Below, piece after piece: positions 1-5,045 of a stretch of DNA of 8,275 bases; within the stretch, counting starts at the first letter, position 1; every line of letters begins with the position of its first letter. A model generated the notes under the pieces. The model was given only the letters and a program-made list of their open reading frames with translations. It ran no database searches and was not told where the DNA came from. The position numbers and the translations under genes are program-made. Origin of the DNA: Candidatus Cloacimonas sp. 4484_140 (GTDB lineage: Bacteria > Cloacimonadota > Cloacimonadia > JGIOTU-2); contig MVCT01000116.1 in assembly GCA_002049945.1 (NCBI GenBank), positions 1 to 8,275 on the forward strand, written 5' to 3'.

Positions 1-2
1 TC

Positions 3-641
3 ACGCTGGCAGAATGCGCACTTCTGGCACGAATACCACAAGCGCCCACCTATCTTAATCCGCGGCTTCATTATGATGAAGTGGTTCGAAGAAGTAAATT
101 TGTCCTCGCACAGATGTATGATCTTGGTTATATAGACGAAACTGCGTACTATAAAGCATATTATGATACCGTTGAGATCAAAACAAGAAAAAAAGCCAAA
201 CAACCGTCTGATTACTTTTTTGAATATGTTCGCAAATATGTAGAACAAAAATATGGCACATCGATGCTATACAATGGCGGCTTGCAGGTATTCACTACTC
301 TTGATCTGGACCTGACCAATTATGCCGATTCAGTTATGAACAATCATCTTGGCAAATTTGAAAATAAACTGAATTACGATGTGAAATATGATGAGTTTCC
401 TGCTGATACTTTTGATATTGATACTAAATATGTGCAGGGTGGTGTCTTCGCGATCGAGCCAAATACGGGATATGTTCGTGTGATGATAGGGGGAAGAAAT
501 TTCAACCATAGTAAATTCAATCGTATGCTGCAAGCACGGCGTCAGCCCGGGTCGGCATTCAAACCTTTTATTTATACTTTCTGCAGAATGATACTACACA
601 TTGGGAACCACCCAACTATGCTGATAAATTCTACGGCTTGA
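3..641 (+). CDS. Penicillin-binding protein 1A, 5'-partial: end of glycosyltransferase domain to transpeptidase SxxK (reading frame broken)
   Basis: This is the front part of a class A PBP, the bifunctional periplasmic enzyme that polymerises lipid II and cross-links peptidoglycan. The frame is open from base 3, so the true start lies upstream; a GTG at 81 is internal. The first residues (TLAECALLARIPQAPTYLNP) are the classic end of the GT51 transglycosylase domain. A linker follows, then GGLQVFTTLD and GGRNF, which open the transpeptidase domain, and ARRQPGSAFKPF with the nucleophile motif SAFK at 552-563. After KPFIYT (to about 578) homology stops: the last roughly 20 codons to the TGA at 639-641 read a wrong frame. 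The remainder of the protein resumes two frames away, in the next entry. The gene is therefore a deletion/frameshift mutant or a sequence error. The family assignment is certain; the paralogue name (mrcA/ponA) is not. Confidence 0.93.
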   Translation, partial: TLAECALLARIPQAPTYLNPRLHYDEVVRRSKFVLAQMYDLGYIDETAYYKAYYDTVEIKTRKKAKQPSDYFFEYVRKYVEQKYGTSMLYNGGLQVFTTLDLDLTNYADSVMNNHLGKFENKLNYDVKYDEFPADTFDIDTKYVQGGVFAIEPNTGYVRVMIGGRNFNHSKFNRMLQARRQPGSAFKPFIYTFCRMILHIGNHPTMLINSTA

Positions 642-1528
642 CTCGGCTGCGTATCGCACTCAAGCATTCAAGGAATATCCCGATGATAAAGATATTCATG
701 CATCTAACTCCTTATGAAGTGATAAAATATGCAGAGCGTCTTGGCATTGACAGTCCCTTATATCCATTCCCTGCACTATCACTTGGTTCTGCAGAAGTTT
801 ATCCGGCTGAGCTCATTTCTGCTTACTGCCCATTTGCAAATGGCGGCAAGCGTATTGATCCCATCTACATCAAAAGAATTGATGATGAAACAGGAAAAAT
901 GCTCGAGGAACACCTTCCTCATTCCTCACAGGTTATTAGTGAGGAAATTGCCTATCTTATGACAAATTTGATGCAATCTGTTGTGGATGGGGGAACTGCT
1001 GGCGGAATTCGATGGCGTGGCTTCTATCTGCCTGCAGCAGGGAAGACAGGTACGACGGATAATTATCAGGATGCATGGTGTATCGCATATACGACACAAC
1101 TCGTTCTTGGAATATGGGTCGGTTTTGATGATAATATCACATTGGGCAAAGGACAGGCTGGCGCGTATGTTGCAGTACCTCCCTGGCCCTATATTATGAA
1201 AAGGGCTGTGTATAACAGCTCCCCCAAAGATTCAACAGGAGAAGCGATCGTGAACAAAAAGCTTTTTGAGTTTCACGAACCCGATAATATTATTCATGTA
1301 ACGATTTCCGAGAAGACCGGATTGCTTGCCCAGCCCTTTGAAAAAGAAGTCACTGATGAAATATTTATAAGGGGGACCGAACCGACAATACTTTCAGACA
1401 GTCTGGGTTATAACTTTGAGCCAATTGGTTACCAGGACTTGAGTATAGATACTCTCTACATAGATATGGATGAATATTATCGCACAATGCGGTACAAGAA
1501 AAGTATTAGGTCACACCGAACCGAATGA
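638..1528 (+). CDS. Penicillin-binding protein 1A, C-terminal transpeptidase part (continuation after frameshift)
   Basis: This is the rest of the PBP1A transpeptidase domain. True homology begins upstream of the nominal TTG at 638, at about 581, where the same frame reads QNDTTHWEPPNYADKFYG, the usual lead-in to the second motif. The SxN motif is SRN (668-676) and the third motif is KTGTT (KTG at 1043-1051), followed by DAWCIAYT and GIWVGFDDN, all typical of PBP1A. A tail of about 100 residues beyond the catalytic core is ordinary for the family. All three catalytic motifs exist in the window but sit in two frames, so as written no single polypeptide carries both SxxK and KTG. The TTG at 638 overlaps the preceding stop by 4 bp and could in principle allow reinitiation, but the product would lack the active-site serine. 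The stop TGA (1526-1528) overlaps the next gene's ATG, indicating a shared transcript. Confidence 0.92.
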   Translation: MTRLRIALKHSRNIPMIKIFMHLTPYEVIKYAERLGIDSPLYPFPALSLGSAEVYPAELISAYCPFANGGKRIDPIYIKRIDDETGKMLEEHLPHSSQVISEEIAYLMTNLMQSVVDGGTAGGIRWRGFYLPAAGKTGTTDNYQDAWCIAYTTQLVLGIWVGFDDNITLGKGQAGAYVAVPPWPYIMKRAVYNSSPKDSTGEAIVNKKLFEFHEPDNIIHVTISEKTGLLAQPFEKEVTDEIFIRGTEPTILSDSLGYNFEPIGYQDLSIDTLYIDMDEYYRTMRYKKSIRSHRTE

Positions 1529-1908
1529 TCATTCTTATAATTATTCTAAGTGTCCTTCTTCTATATTATCTTATCTATCTTGGAATATTTTACAGGGGAA
1601 TGGGAAGGAAATACACTGCAGCAATGAATGCCCAACCCTTTGTTTCTGTGGTTGTGGCAGCACGAAATGAAGAAAACACAATTCCTCAACTCCTCACTTC
1701 TCTCATCAATCAGGATTATCCGGAAGATAAATATGAGATCATTATAGCAGATGACGGGTCTGATGATAATACTGCTCGCATAGTTCAGGATTTTCAAAAA
1801 AAAAGTGATAATTTGATCTTGCTTCCTATTACTATTGGGGATGGTTGCAGGTTTGTCTATTCCGTTTATTCCGAATTGGAAAGAAGCGACTTTATTCCAA
1901 AAATATGA
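1525..1908 (+). CDS. Family 2 glycosyltransferase, N-terminal part (reading frame broken)
   Basis: This begins a membrane-bound GT2 enzyme that transfers sugar from an activated donor at the cytoplasmic face of the inner membrane. The acceptor cannot be told. The ATG at 1525 overlaps the PBP1A stop (ATGA), so translation is probably coupled; no strong SD is visible. Residues 1-25 are one hydrophobic helix. The GT-A domain follows: PFVSVVVAARNEE (38-50), then SLINQDYPEDKYEIIIADDGSDDNT, where DDGSDDNT (76-83) is the nucleotide-binding motif. Homology ends around residue 101 (NLILLPI); the last roughly 25 residues before the stop at 1906-1908 are out of frame. The matching C-terminal part continues in another frame from about 1835. 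The piece alone lacks the DxD metal-binding motif and the acceptor-side residues and should be inactive. Family call is strong; substrate is unknown. Confidence 0.88.
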   Translation: MIILIIILSVLLLYYLIYLGIFYRGMGRKYTAAMNAQPFVSVVVAARNEENTIPQLLTSLINQDYPEDKYEIIIADDGSDDNTARIVQDFQKKSDNLILLPITIGDGCRFVYSVYSELERSDFIPKI

Positions 1909-2506
1909 ATATATTGATACGATAGGACTTTTTTTCGCAGCCGCCGGTGCACTTGGAATAGGTAAAGCATTTTCCTGCAGTGGACAGAATCTAAGTTTTG
2001 CAAGAGAAGCTTTTGAGAAAGTGAAGGGTTACGAAAGCATAAAAGATCATATTTCCGGCGATGATGTACTGTTGATGCAGCTTATTAAAAATGAAGGTTT
2101 TGAGATTCGGTTCGCATTTGGCAAAGAGACCCATGCACTCACGAAATCAGAAACAAGACCTGGAAATTTTCTTAATCAGCGCACACGCTGGGCTTCAAAC
2201 GAAAAATCTCAAATTTCCCTGAATATTGAATTTTATCTCTATCTTGCAGATGTATTTTTACTAAATGTGCTGATCATCATCGGGCTTTTATTCGTTCCTC
2301 TTTATGCTGCAGGTGCGTGGTTGCTAAAAGCAATAGGAGAATATGTCATTCTGCGAAGAGGTATCAAGCGTTTTGATTTGAACAACAAATCACTTTCAGT
2401 TTTTCCATTATGGGCAATTTTGCAGCCCTTGTACATCACGATCGTAGGAATCGGGGGAAAGCTGCATCTTTTTTCATGGAATAAAAAACCAGGAACTGGC
2501 TCATAA
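1835..2506 (+). CDS. Family 2 glycosyltransferase, C-terminal part with membrane segments (continuation after frameshift)
   Basis: This is the second half of the same GT2 enzyme; the nominal start is a TTG, but the natural reading simply continues from the preceding gene. It opens at GMVAGLSIPFIPNW, the strand after the DxD region. It then shows CSGQNLSFAREAFEKVKGY, the GDD catalytic-base motif (2057-2065), and QRTRW (2177-2191), the Q(Q/R)xRW-type acceptor signature of processive and related GT2 enzymes. Hydrophobic segments at residues about 134-160 and 189-207 of this piece anchor the C-terminus in the membrane, with a basic cytoplasmic-type stretch between (LRRGIKRF). The DADC/DxD motif expected between the two halves is absent from both frames. 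Joined to the first half the protein would be roughly 325 residues, versus about 370 to 390 for complete relatives. No intrinsic terminator is seen after the TAA. Confidence 0.88.
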   Translation: MGMVAGLSIPFIPNWKEATLFQKYEYIDTIGLFFAAAGALGIGKAFSCSGQNLSFAREAFEKVKGYESIKDHISGDDVLLMQLIKNEGFEIRFAFGKETHALTKSETRPGNFLNQRTRWASNEKSQISLNIEFYLYLADVFLLNVLIIIGLLFVPLYAAGAWLLKAIGEYVILRRGIKRFDLNNKSLSVFPLWAILQPLYITIVGIGGKLHLFSWNKKPGTGS

Positions 2507-2526
2507 AAAAATTGGATATTTATCCT

Positions 2527-2555
2527 TTGACAAATAATATCAGCATCAAAATAAG
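2527..2555 (+). promoter_or_regulatory. Possible sigma70-type promoter for the TPR protein gene
   Basis: A perfect TTGACA box lies at 2527-2532 in the 81-base gap before the TPR gene. At 17 bases' spacing the -10 region is AATAAG (2550-2555), which is weak. The position 30 to 60 bases before the start codon is sensible, and the gap after the glycosyltransferase makes a separate promoter plausible. Readthrough from the upstream operon cannot be excluded. Confidence 0.35.
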
Positions 2556-2587
2556 TGTCCTATTGAAAATCATGAAGGAAAGTTAAA

Positions 2588-3280
2588 ATGGCAAAGAAAA
2601 TCAAACGGCATAAACACCATAACATAAAAGAAGATAAGTTTGTGACGACTGCACTGCTCTTCTCGGAATTTGTCCAAAATCACTGGAAAAAGGTGGCTCT
2701 TGGCGCTGCGGCGCTAATAGTGGTCATTATTTTGGTCGTTGTATTGACATCCCGTTCCGGCAAAGTGGACCAGCTTGCACTGCGGCAGTTCGACAATGCC
2801 CTTGCGCTCTATCAAGACGATCTATTAGATAAAGCTGAAGAAGCATTTTCTGCGGTGCATGATGAGTATGGTTCCTCAAAATATAGTGGACTATCATACC
2901 TGTATCTTGGTAAGATCAATATCGAAAAGAGTGATCCAGACGTAGAGCTGGCTGAGATGTATTTCAAAAAAGCAAAGTCCAAAATTCACGATCCTCTGCT
3001 CAAAGAAGCTGCATGGATGGGGCTTGCAGAATGCACAAGACTGACCGAAGGTGATGATGCCTACTATGAGTATCTTGCTCGCTTGATAAAGAAATTTTCC
3101 GATTCCTACAATGTTCCTCAAATCGCATTTAATATCGCAGAGCATTATTTTGCCACCGATGAGTATGAAAAAGCAAAGGAATATTACACTCTTATTGTGA
3201 AAAAATTTGATACCTCATCAAATTACTACAAAGCAAAGCAGCAGTTGGAATATATTGAGCAGTTGCAGCAGGATAAGTAA
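2588..3280 (+). CDS. YfgM-like membrane-anchored tetratricopeptide protein
   Basis: This is a 230-residue single-pass membrane protein. Residues 1-35 are strongly basic (KKIKRHKHHNIKEDK) and should be cytoplasmic. Residues 36-54 (ALGAAALIVVIILVVVLTS region) form the only membrane helix, and residues 60-230 form a helical periplasmic domain. That domain shows TPR-like helix pairs: LALRQFDNALALYQDDLLDKAEEAF, then YLYLGKINIE with AEMYFKKAKSK, AAWMGLAEC, and the best pair IAFNIAEHYFATDEYEKAKEYY (179-200). The architecture matches the YfgM/TPR_21-like group, whose E. coli member works with the Sec translocon and periplasmic chaperones; a similar assembly role here is inference. The ATG at 2588 is preceded by AAGGA (2575-2579) at 8 bases' spacing, which fixes the start. 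The gene looks intact, stands alone between a possible promoter and a clear terminator, and is the only gene in the first half of the window without damage. Confidence 0.8.
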   Translation: MAKKIKRHKHHNIKEDKFVTTALLFSEFVQNHWKKVALGAAALIVVIILVVVLTSRSGKVDQLALRQFDNALALYQDDLLDKAEEAFSAVHDEYGSSKYSGLSYLYLGKINIEKSDPDVELAEMYFKKAKSKIHDPLLKEAAWMGLAECTRLTEGDDAYYEYLARLIKKFSDSYNVPQIAFNIAEHYFATDEYEKAKEYYTLIVKKFDTSSNYYKAKQQLEYIEQLQQDK

Positions 3281-3295
3281 ATATCAACTTTTTAG

Positions 3296-3323
3296 AGCCC
3301 TTTTTCTTAAAGGGCTTTTTTTT
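3296..3323 (+). terminator. Rho-independent terminator after the TPR protein gene
   Basis: A perfect 8-bp stem AGCCCTTT (3296-3303) / AAAGGGCT (3309-3316) with a TTCTT loop is followed directly by a run of T residues to 3323. It starts 15 bases after the TAA stop and is the textbook form of an intrinsic terminator. Confidence 0.93.
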
Positions 3324-3373
3324 ATTTTTATAAAGATATTGAATGATGATTAATGATTTGAGAAGATGGCAAA

Positions 3374-3415
3374 ATCCGCAATCCGAAATCTGCAATCAAA
3401 AATCTCCAATCGATG
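3374..3415. repeat. Degenerate heptanucleotide tandem array (6 units, consensus near ATCCGCA)
   Basis: Six consecutive 7-base units all begin with ATC: ATCCGCA, ATCCGAA, ATCTGCA, ATCAAAA, ATCTCCA, ATCGATG. Two further in-phase heptads, ATGATTA and ATGATTT (3346-3359), lie upstream with two unlike heptads between, so the periodicity may extend. It resembles the 7-bp short tandem repeats known from intergenic DNA of some bacteria. Function is unknown. Confidence 0.75.
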
Positions 3416-3593
3416 GTCGGCATTCCAAATCAAAAAAATCGAATAATGATTCATAATTACTTTGCTTATAATCAACATCCGTCTTCGTTACACTACGCCG
3501 TGACAGATTGGAATATTGAGTTATTTCCACAGAAATATAAGCTATCTGTTCAATTTTTCATTGAATTATTTGTCATAAGTCGAAGAGCCAGTA

Positions 3594-3631
3594 CTGGATT
3601 CCCAATCCCCGATATGTCGGGGGGAATGACA
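3594..3631 (-). repeat. 38-bp REP-like palindromic element, copy 1 (inverted relative to copy 2)
   Basis: This is an exact reverse complement of 7704-7741 over 38 bases, and similarity ends sharply on both sides. It can fold: CCCCGA (3607-3612) pairs with TCGGGG (3617-3622) around a TATG loop. The stem then continues as ATTCC pairing with GGAAT, past a 4-base bulge on the left arm. The outer TGTCATTCC...GGAATCCAG boundaries resemble the widespread intergenic palindromes of the GTCATTCCCGC...GCGGGAATCCAG type. Those are often mobilised by RAYT (REP-associated tyrosine) transposases. No such transposase gene is present in the window. Confidence 0.85.
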
Positions 3632-3717
3632 ACCTTTAGCTTCGAATTCAGTTCTTTAAATAACTCAAGGATTCAGAAAAATAATAATGAACTATTTAAT
3701 TCTTCATTTTTATTATC

Positions 3718-3747
3718 ATTCGCGAAAATTCGTGTTAATTCGTTGTT
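3718..3747. repeat. Short decanucleotide tandem array (3 units, ATTCGTGTTA-like)
   Basis: Three adjoining 10-base units, ATTCGCGAAA, ATTCGTGTTA and ATTCGTTGTT, share ATTCG at the front with diverged tails. The opposite strand reads as alternating CGAATTAACACGAAT-type sequence. The array lies 60 bases before the transporter start. It could be repeat debris or overlap promoter DNA. Confidence 0.6.
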
Positions 3748-3807
3748 TAAAATTCTTTATTCCTAACCAAAATAAAACTGGAATGAAAAACTTATTGTTT
3801 TAACAAA

Positions 3808-5043
3808 ATGAAAAAGAACATACTCGGCTGGCTCAGTTATGATTTCGCAAATTCTTCGTTCACAACGGTCATAGTAACGGTTGTTTACAGCGTGTATTTC
3901 AAGTCAGTTGTAGTTGGCAAAGAAGGAATTGGAGATTCACTCTGGGGACTTTCTGTTAGTCTTTCCATGCTTATTGTTGCTCTTATTTCACCAATTCTCG
4001 GAGCAATTGCAGATTACACACGCTCAAAAAAGAAATTCCTTTTTGTATTCTGTTACATCTCCGTGTTTTTTACCGGATTATTATATTTTGCCCGCGCTGG
4101 TACTGTGATATGGGGTATGCTGATTTTTATGATCGCAAATATCGGTTATGAGGGCGGTAATGTATTTTATAATGCCTTCCTTCCGGAGATAACCACAAAG
4201 AAAAATCTGGGGAAGGTGTCTGGTCTGGGATGGGGGATCGGCTATATCGGGGGACTGAGCGCACTTGTTCTTTCCTACCTGTTCATTGAAACCAATGTAC
4301 CTCTTGTTTTCCCTTTGATCGCAGTATTCTTCGGCGTGTTTGCAATTCCAATATTTGTTTTCTTAAAAGAATCAAAAACAAAGCGGCAGACTCAAAAGTT
4401 GAATTATATCAAAGTTGGGTACAAACGCATAAAGAATACTTTTCATCGTATTAAGGATTTGAAAGAACTTTCCAGATTTTTGATCTCATTTTTTATTTAT
4501 AATGACGGCATCAAAACTGTTATAGTGTTCGCAGCGATATACGGAGCACAGCGTTTCGGCATGACCAGTTCGCAGCTTATTATTTATTTCGTGCTGGCAA
4601 ATATTACCTCCTTTATTGGAGCAATTATTTTTGGCTTTGTTGTTGACAGAATTGGTGCAAAACGGACAATATCAATTACATTGCTTATCTGGATCGCAGT
4701 GGTTATATGGGCGTTTTTCTGCACGAATGTAACGCAGTTTTACGGAGTCGGGCTCCTGGCAGGTGTTGCGATCGGGTCGTGCCAGTCTGCAAGCAGGTCA
4801 TTATTTTCACTTCTCACACCCGAAGATAAACATGCAGAATTTTTTGGTTTTTATGCAGTAAGTGGCAAAGCTGCTGCAATTATTGGTCCTTTATTGTATG
4901 GATTGCTCGTGCTGATCTTACACAGTCAGCGTTGGGCTATCTTGAGTATTGCACTTTTCTTTGTGGCTGGATTTTTTGTTCTTCAAACTGTGAATGAGGA
5001 AAAGGGAATTCAGGTCGCATCGCACATTTTTAGAAAGGAGTAG
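3808..5043 (+). CDS. UMF1 (Atg22-like) family MFS transporter
   Basis: This is a 411-residue integral inner-membrane transporter with about 12 hydrophobic helices. The N-terminus GWLSYDFANSSFTTVI (7-22) is the hallmark opening of the UMF1/Atg22-like branch of the major facilitator superfamily. Other signatures are the loop GAIADYTRSKK (65-75, motif A type), YEGGNVFYNAFLPEI (114-128) followed by GKVSGLGWGIGYIGG, and PEDKHAEFFGFYAVSGKAAA (338-357). A basic cytoplasmic loop (residues 188-222) separates the two six-helix halves. Family relatives include fungal Atg22 amino-acid effluxers; the substrate of bacterial members is mostly unknown, so none is assigned. The ATG fits the family N-terminus, but no SD is visible before it (TTTTAACAAAATG). 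The stop is 2 bases before glmS and the last codons carry the glmS ribosome binding site, so the two genes are co-translated. The gene looks intact. Confidence 0.9.
   Translation: MKKNILGWLSYDFANSSFTTVIVTVVYSVYFKSVVVGKEGIGDSLWGLSVSLSMLIVALISPILGAIADYTRSKKKFLFVFCYISVFFTGLLYFARAGTVIWGMLIFMIANIGYEGGNVFYNAFLPEITTKKNLGKVSGLGWGIGYIGGLSALVLSYLFIETNVPLVFPLIAVFFGVFAIPIFVFLKESKTKRQTQKLNYIKVGYKRIKNTFHRIKDLKELSRFLISFFIYNDGIKTVIVFAAIYGAQRFGMTSSQLIIYFVLANITSFIGAIIFGFVVDRIGAKRTISITLLIWIAVVIWAFFCTNVTQFYGVGLLAGVAIGSCQSASRSLFSLLTPEDKHAEFFGFYAVSGKAAAIIGPLLYGLLVLILHSQRWAILSIALFFVAGFFVLQTVNEEKGIQVASHIFRKE
5035..5040 (+). promoter_or_regulatory. Strong ribosome binding site of glmS inside the end of the transporter gene
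   Basis: AAGGAG lies 5 bases before the ATG at 5046 and forms the last two codons (Lys-Glu) of the transporter. It fixes the glmS start, which is required because Cys2 must become the N-terminal nucleophile. Confidence 0.85.
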
Positions 5044-5045
5044 TC

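Larger units (their letters stand above)
3..1528 (+). pseudogene. Whole PBP1A locus, interrupted by a small deletion with frameshift near 580
   Basis: Joining the two pieces gives a normal PBP1A order, except that KPFIYT runs straight into LQNDTTHWEPPNY. In family members I know, about 15 to 25 residues separate these points, the stretch typically reading like AALDNGYTPATIVDD. The frame change implies that the lost length is not a multiple of three, roughly 45 to 75 bases. No slippery site or stimulatory structure explains it, and recoding would not account for missing residues. The rest of the gene has no premature stop, so if the lesion is real it is recent. An assembly or sequencing error is an equally good explanation. 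Confidence 0.7.
1525..2506 (+). pseudogene. Whole GT2 glycosyltransferase locus, interrupted by a deletion with frameshift near 1830
   Basis: The two halves adjoin at about 1820-1838, where NLILLPI meets GMVAGLSIPF with a frame change. In relatives about 40 to 55 residues lie between, including the GKK...AL segment and the TTDADC (DxD) motif that binds the metal-nucleotide sugar. The missing DNA would be about 120 to 165 bases. This is the second such lesion within 1.3 kb of the one in PBP1A, in the gene that overlaps it. Confidence 0.7.
3281..3807. other. Intergenic, repeat-rich gap with no credible gene (527 bp)
   Basis: This gap holds the terminator above, a heptanucleotide array (3374-3415), a 38-bp palindromic element (3594-3631) and a three-unit decanucleotide array (3718-3747). 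The only longer open frame (3413-3766) runs across the repeats, has no ribosome binding site and no protein-like pattern, and is rejected. No tRNA, riboswitch or ribozyme was recognised. No convincing promoter for the downstream transporter operon was found, although one must lie here or overlap the repeats. Confidence 0.8.

Noticed and set aside
560..641. Programmed ribosomal frameshifting or bypassing in PBP1A
   Set aside because: There is no slippery heptamer or stimulatory structure at the junction, and recoding would not explain why conserved residues are absent.
3413..3766. 117-codon open frame on the + strand in the gap before the transporter
   Set aside because: It begins within the heptad array and runs through the 38-bp palindrome and the decamer array. 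It has no ribosome binding site, and its translation shows no domain-like pattern.
3795..3806. TTGTT-TT-AACAA inverted repeat just before the transporter ATG
   Set aside because: Five-base AT-rich arms at this composition are expected by chance, and the arrangement is not a stable hairpin.
3632..3807. glmS ribozyme or GlcN6P riboswitch upstream of the glmS operon
   Set aside because: glmS begins 2 bases after the transporter stop, and no ribozyme core was recognised in the gap before the transporter.
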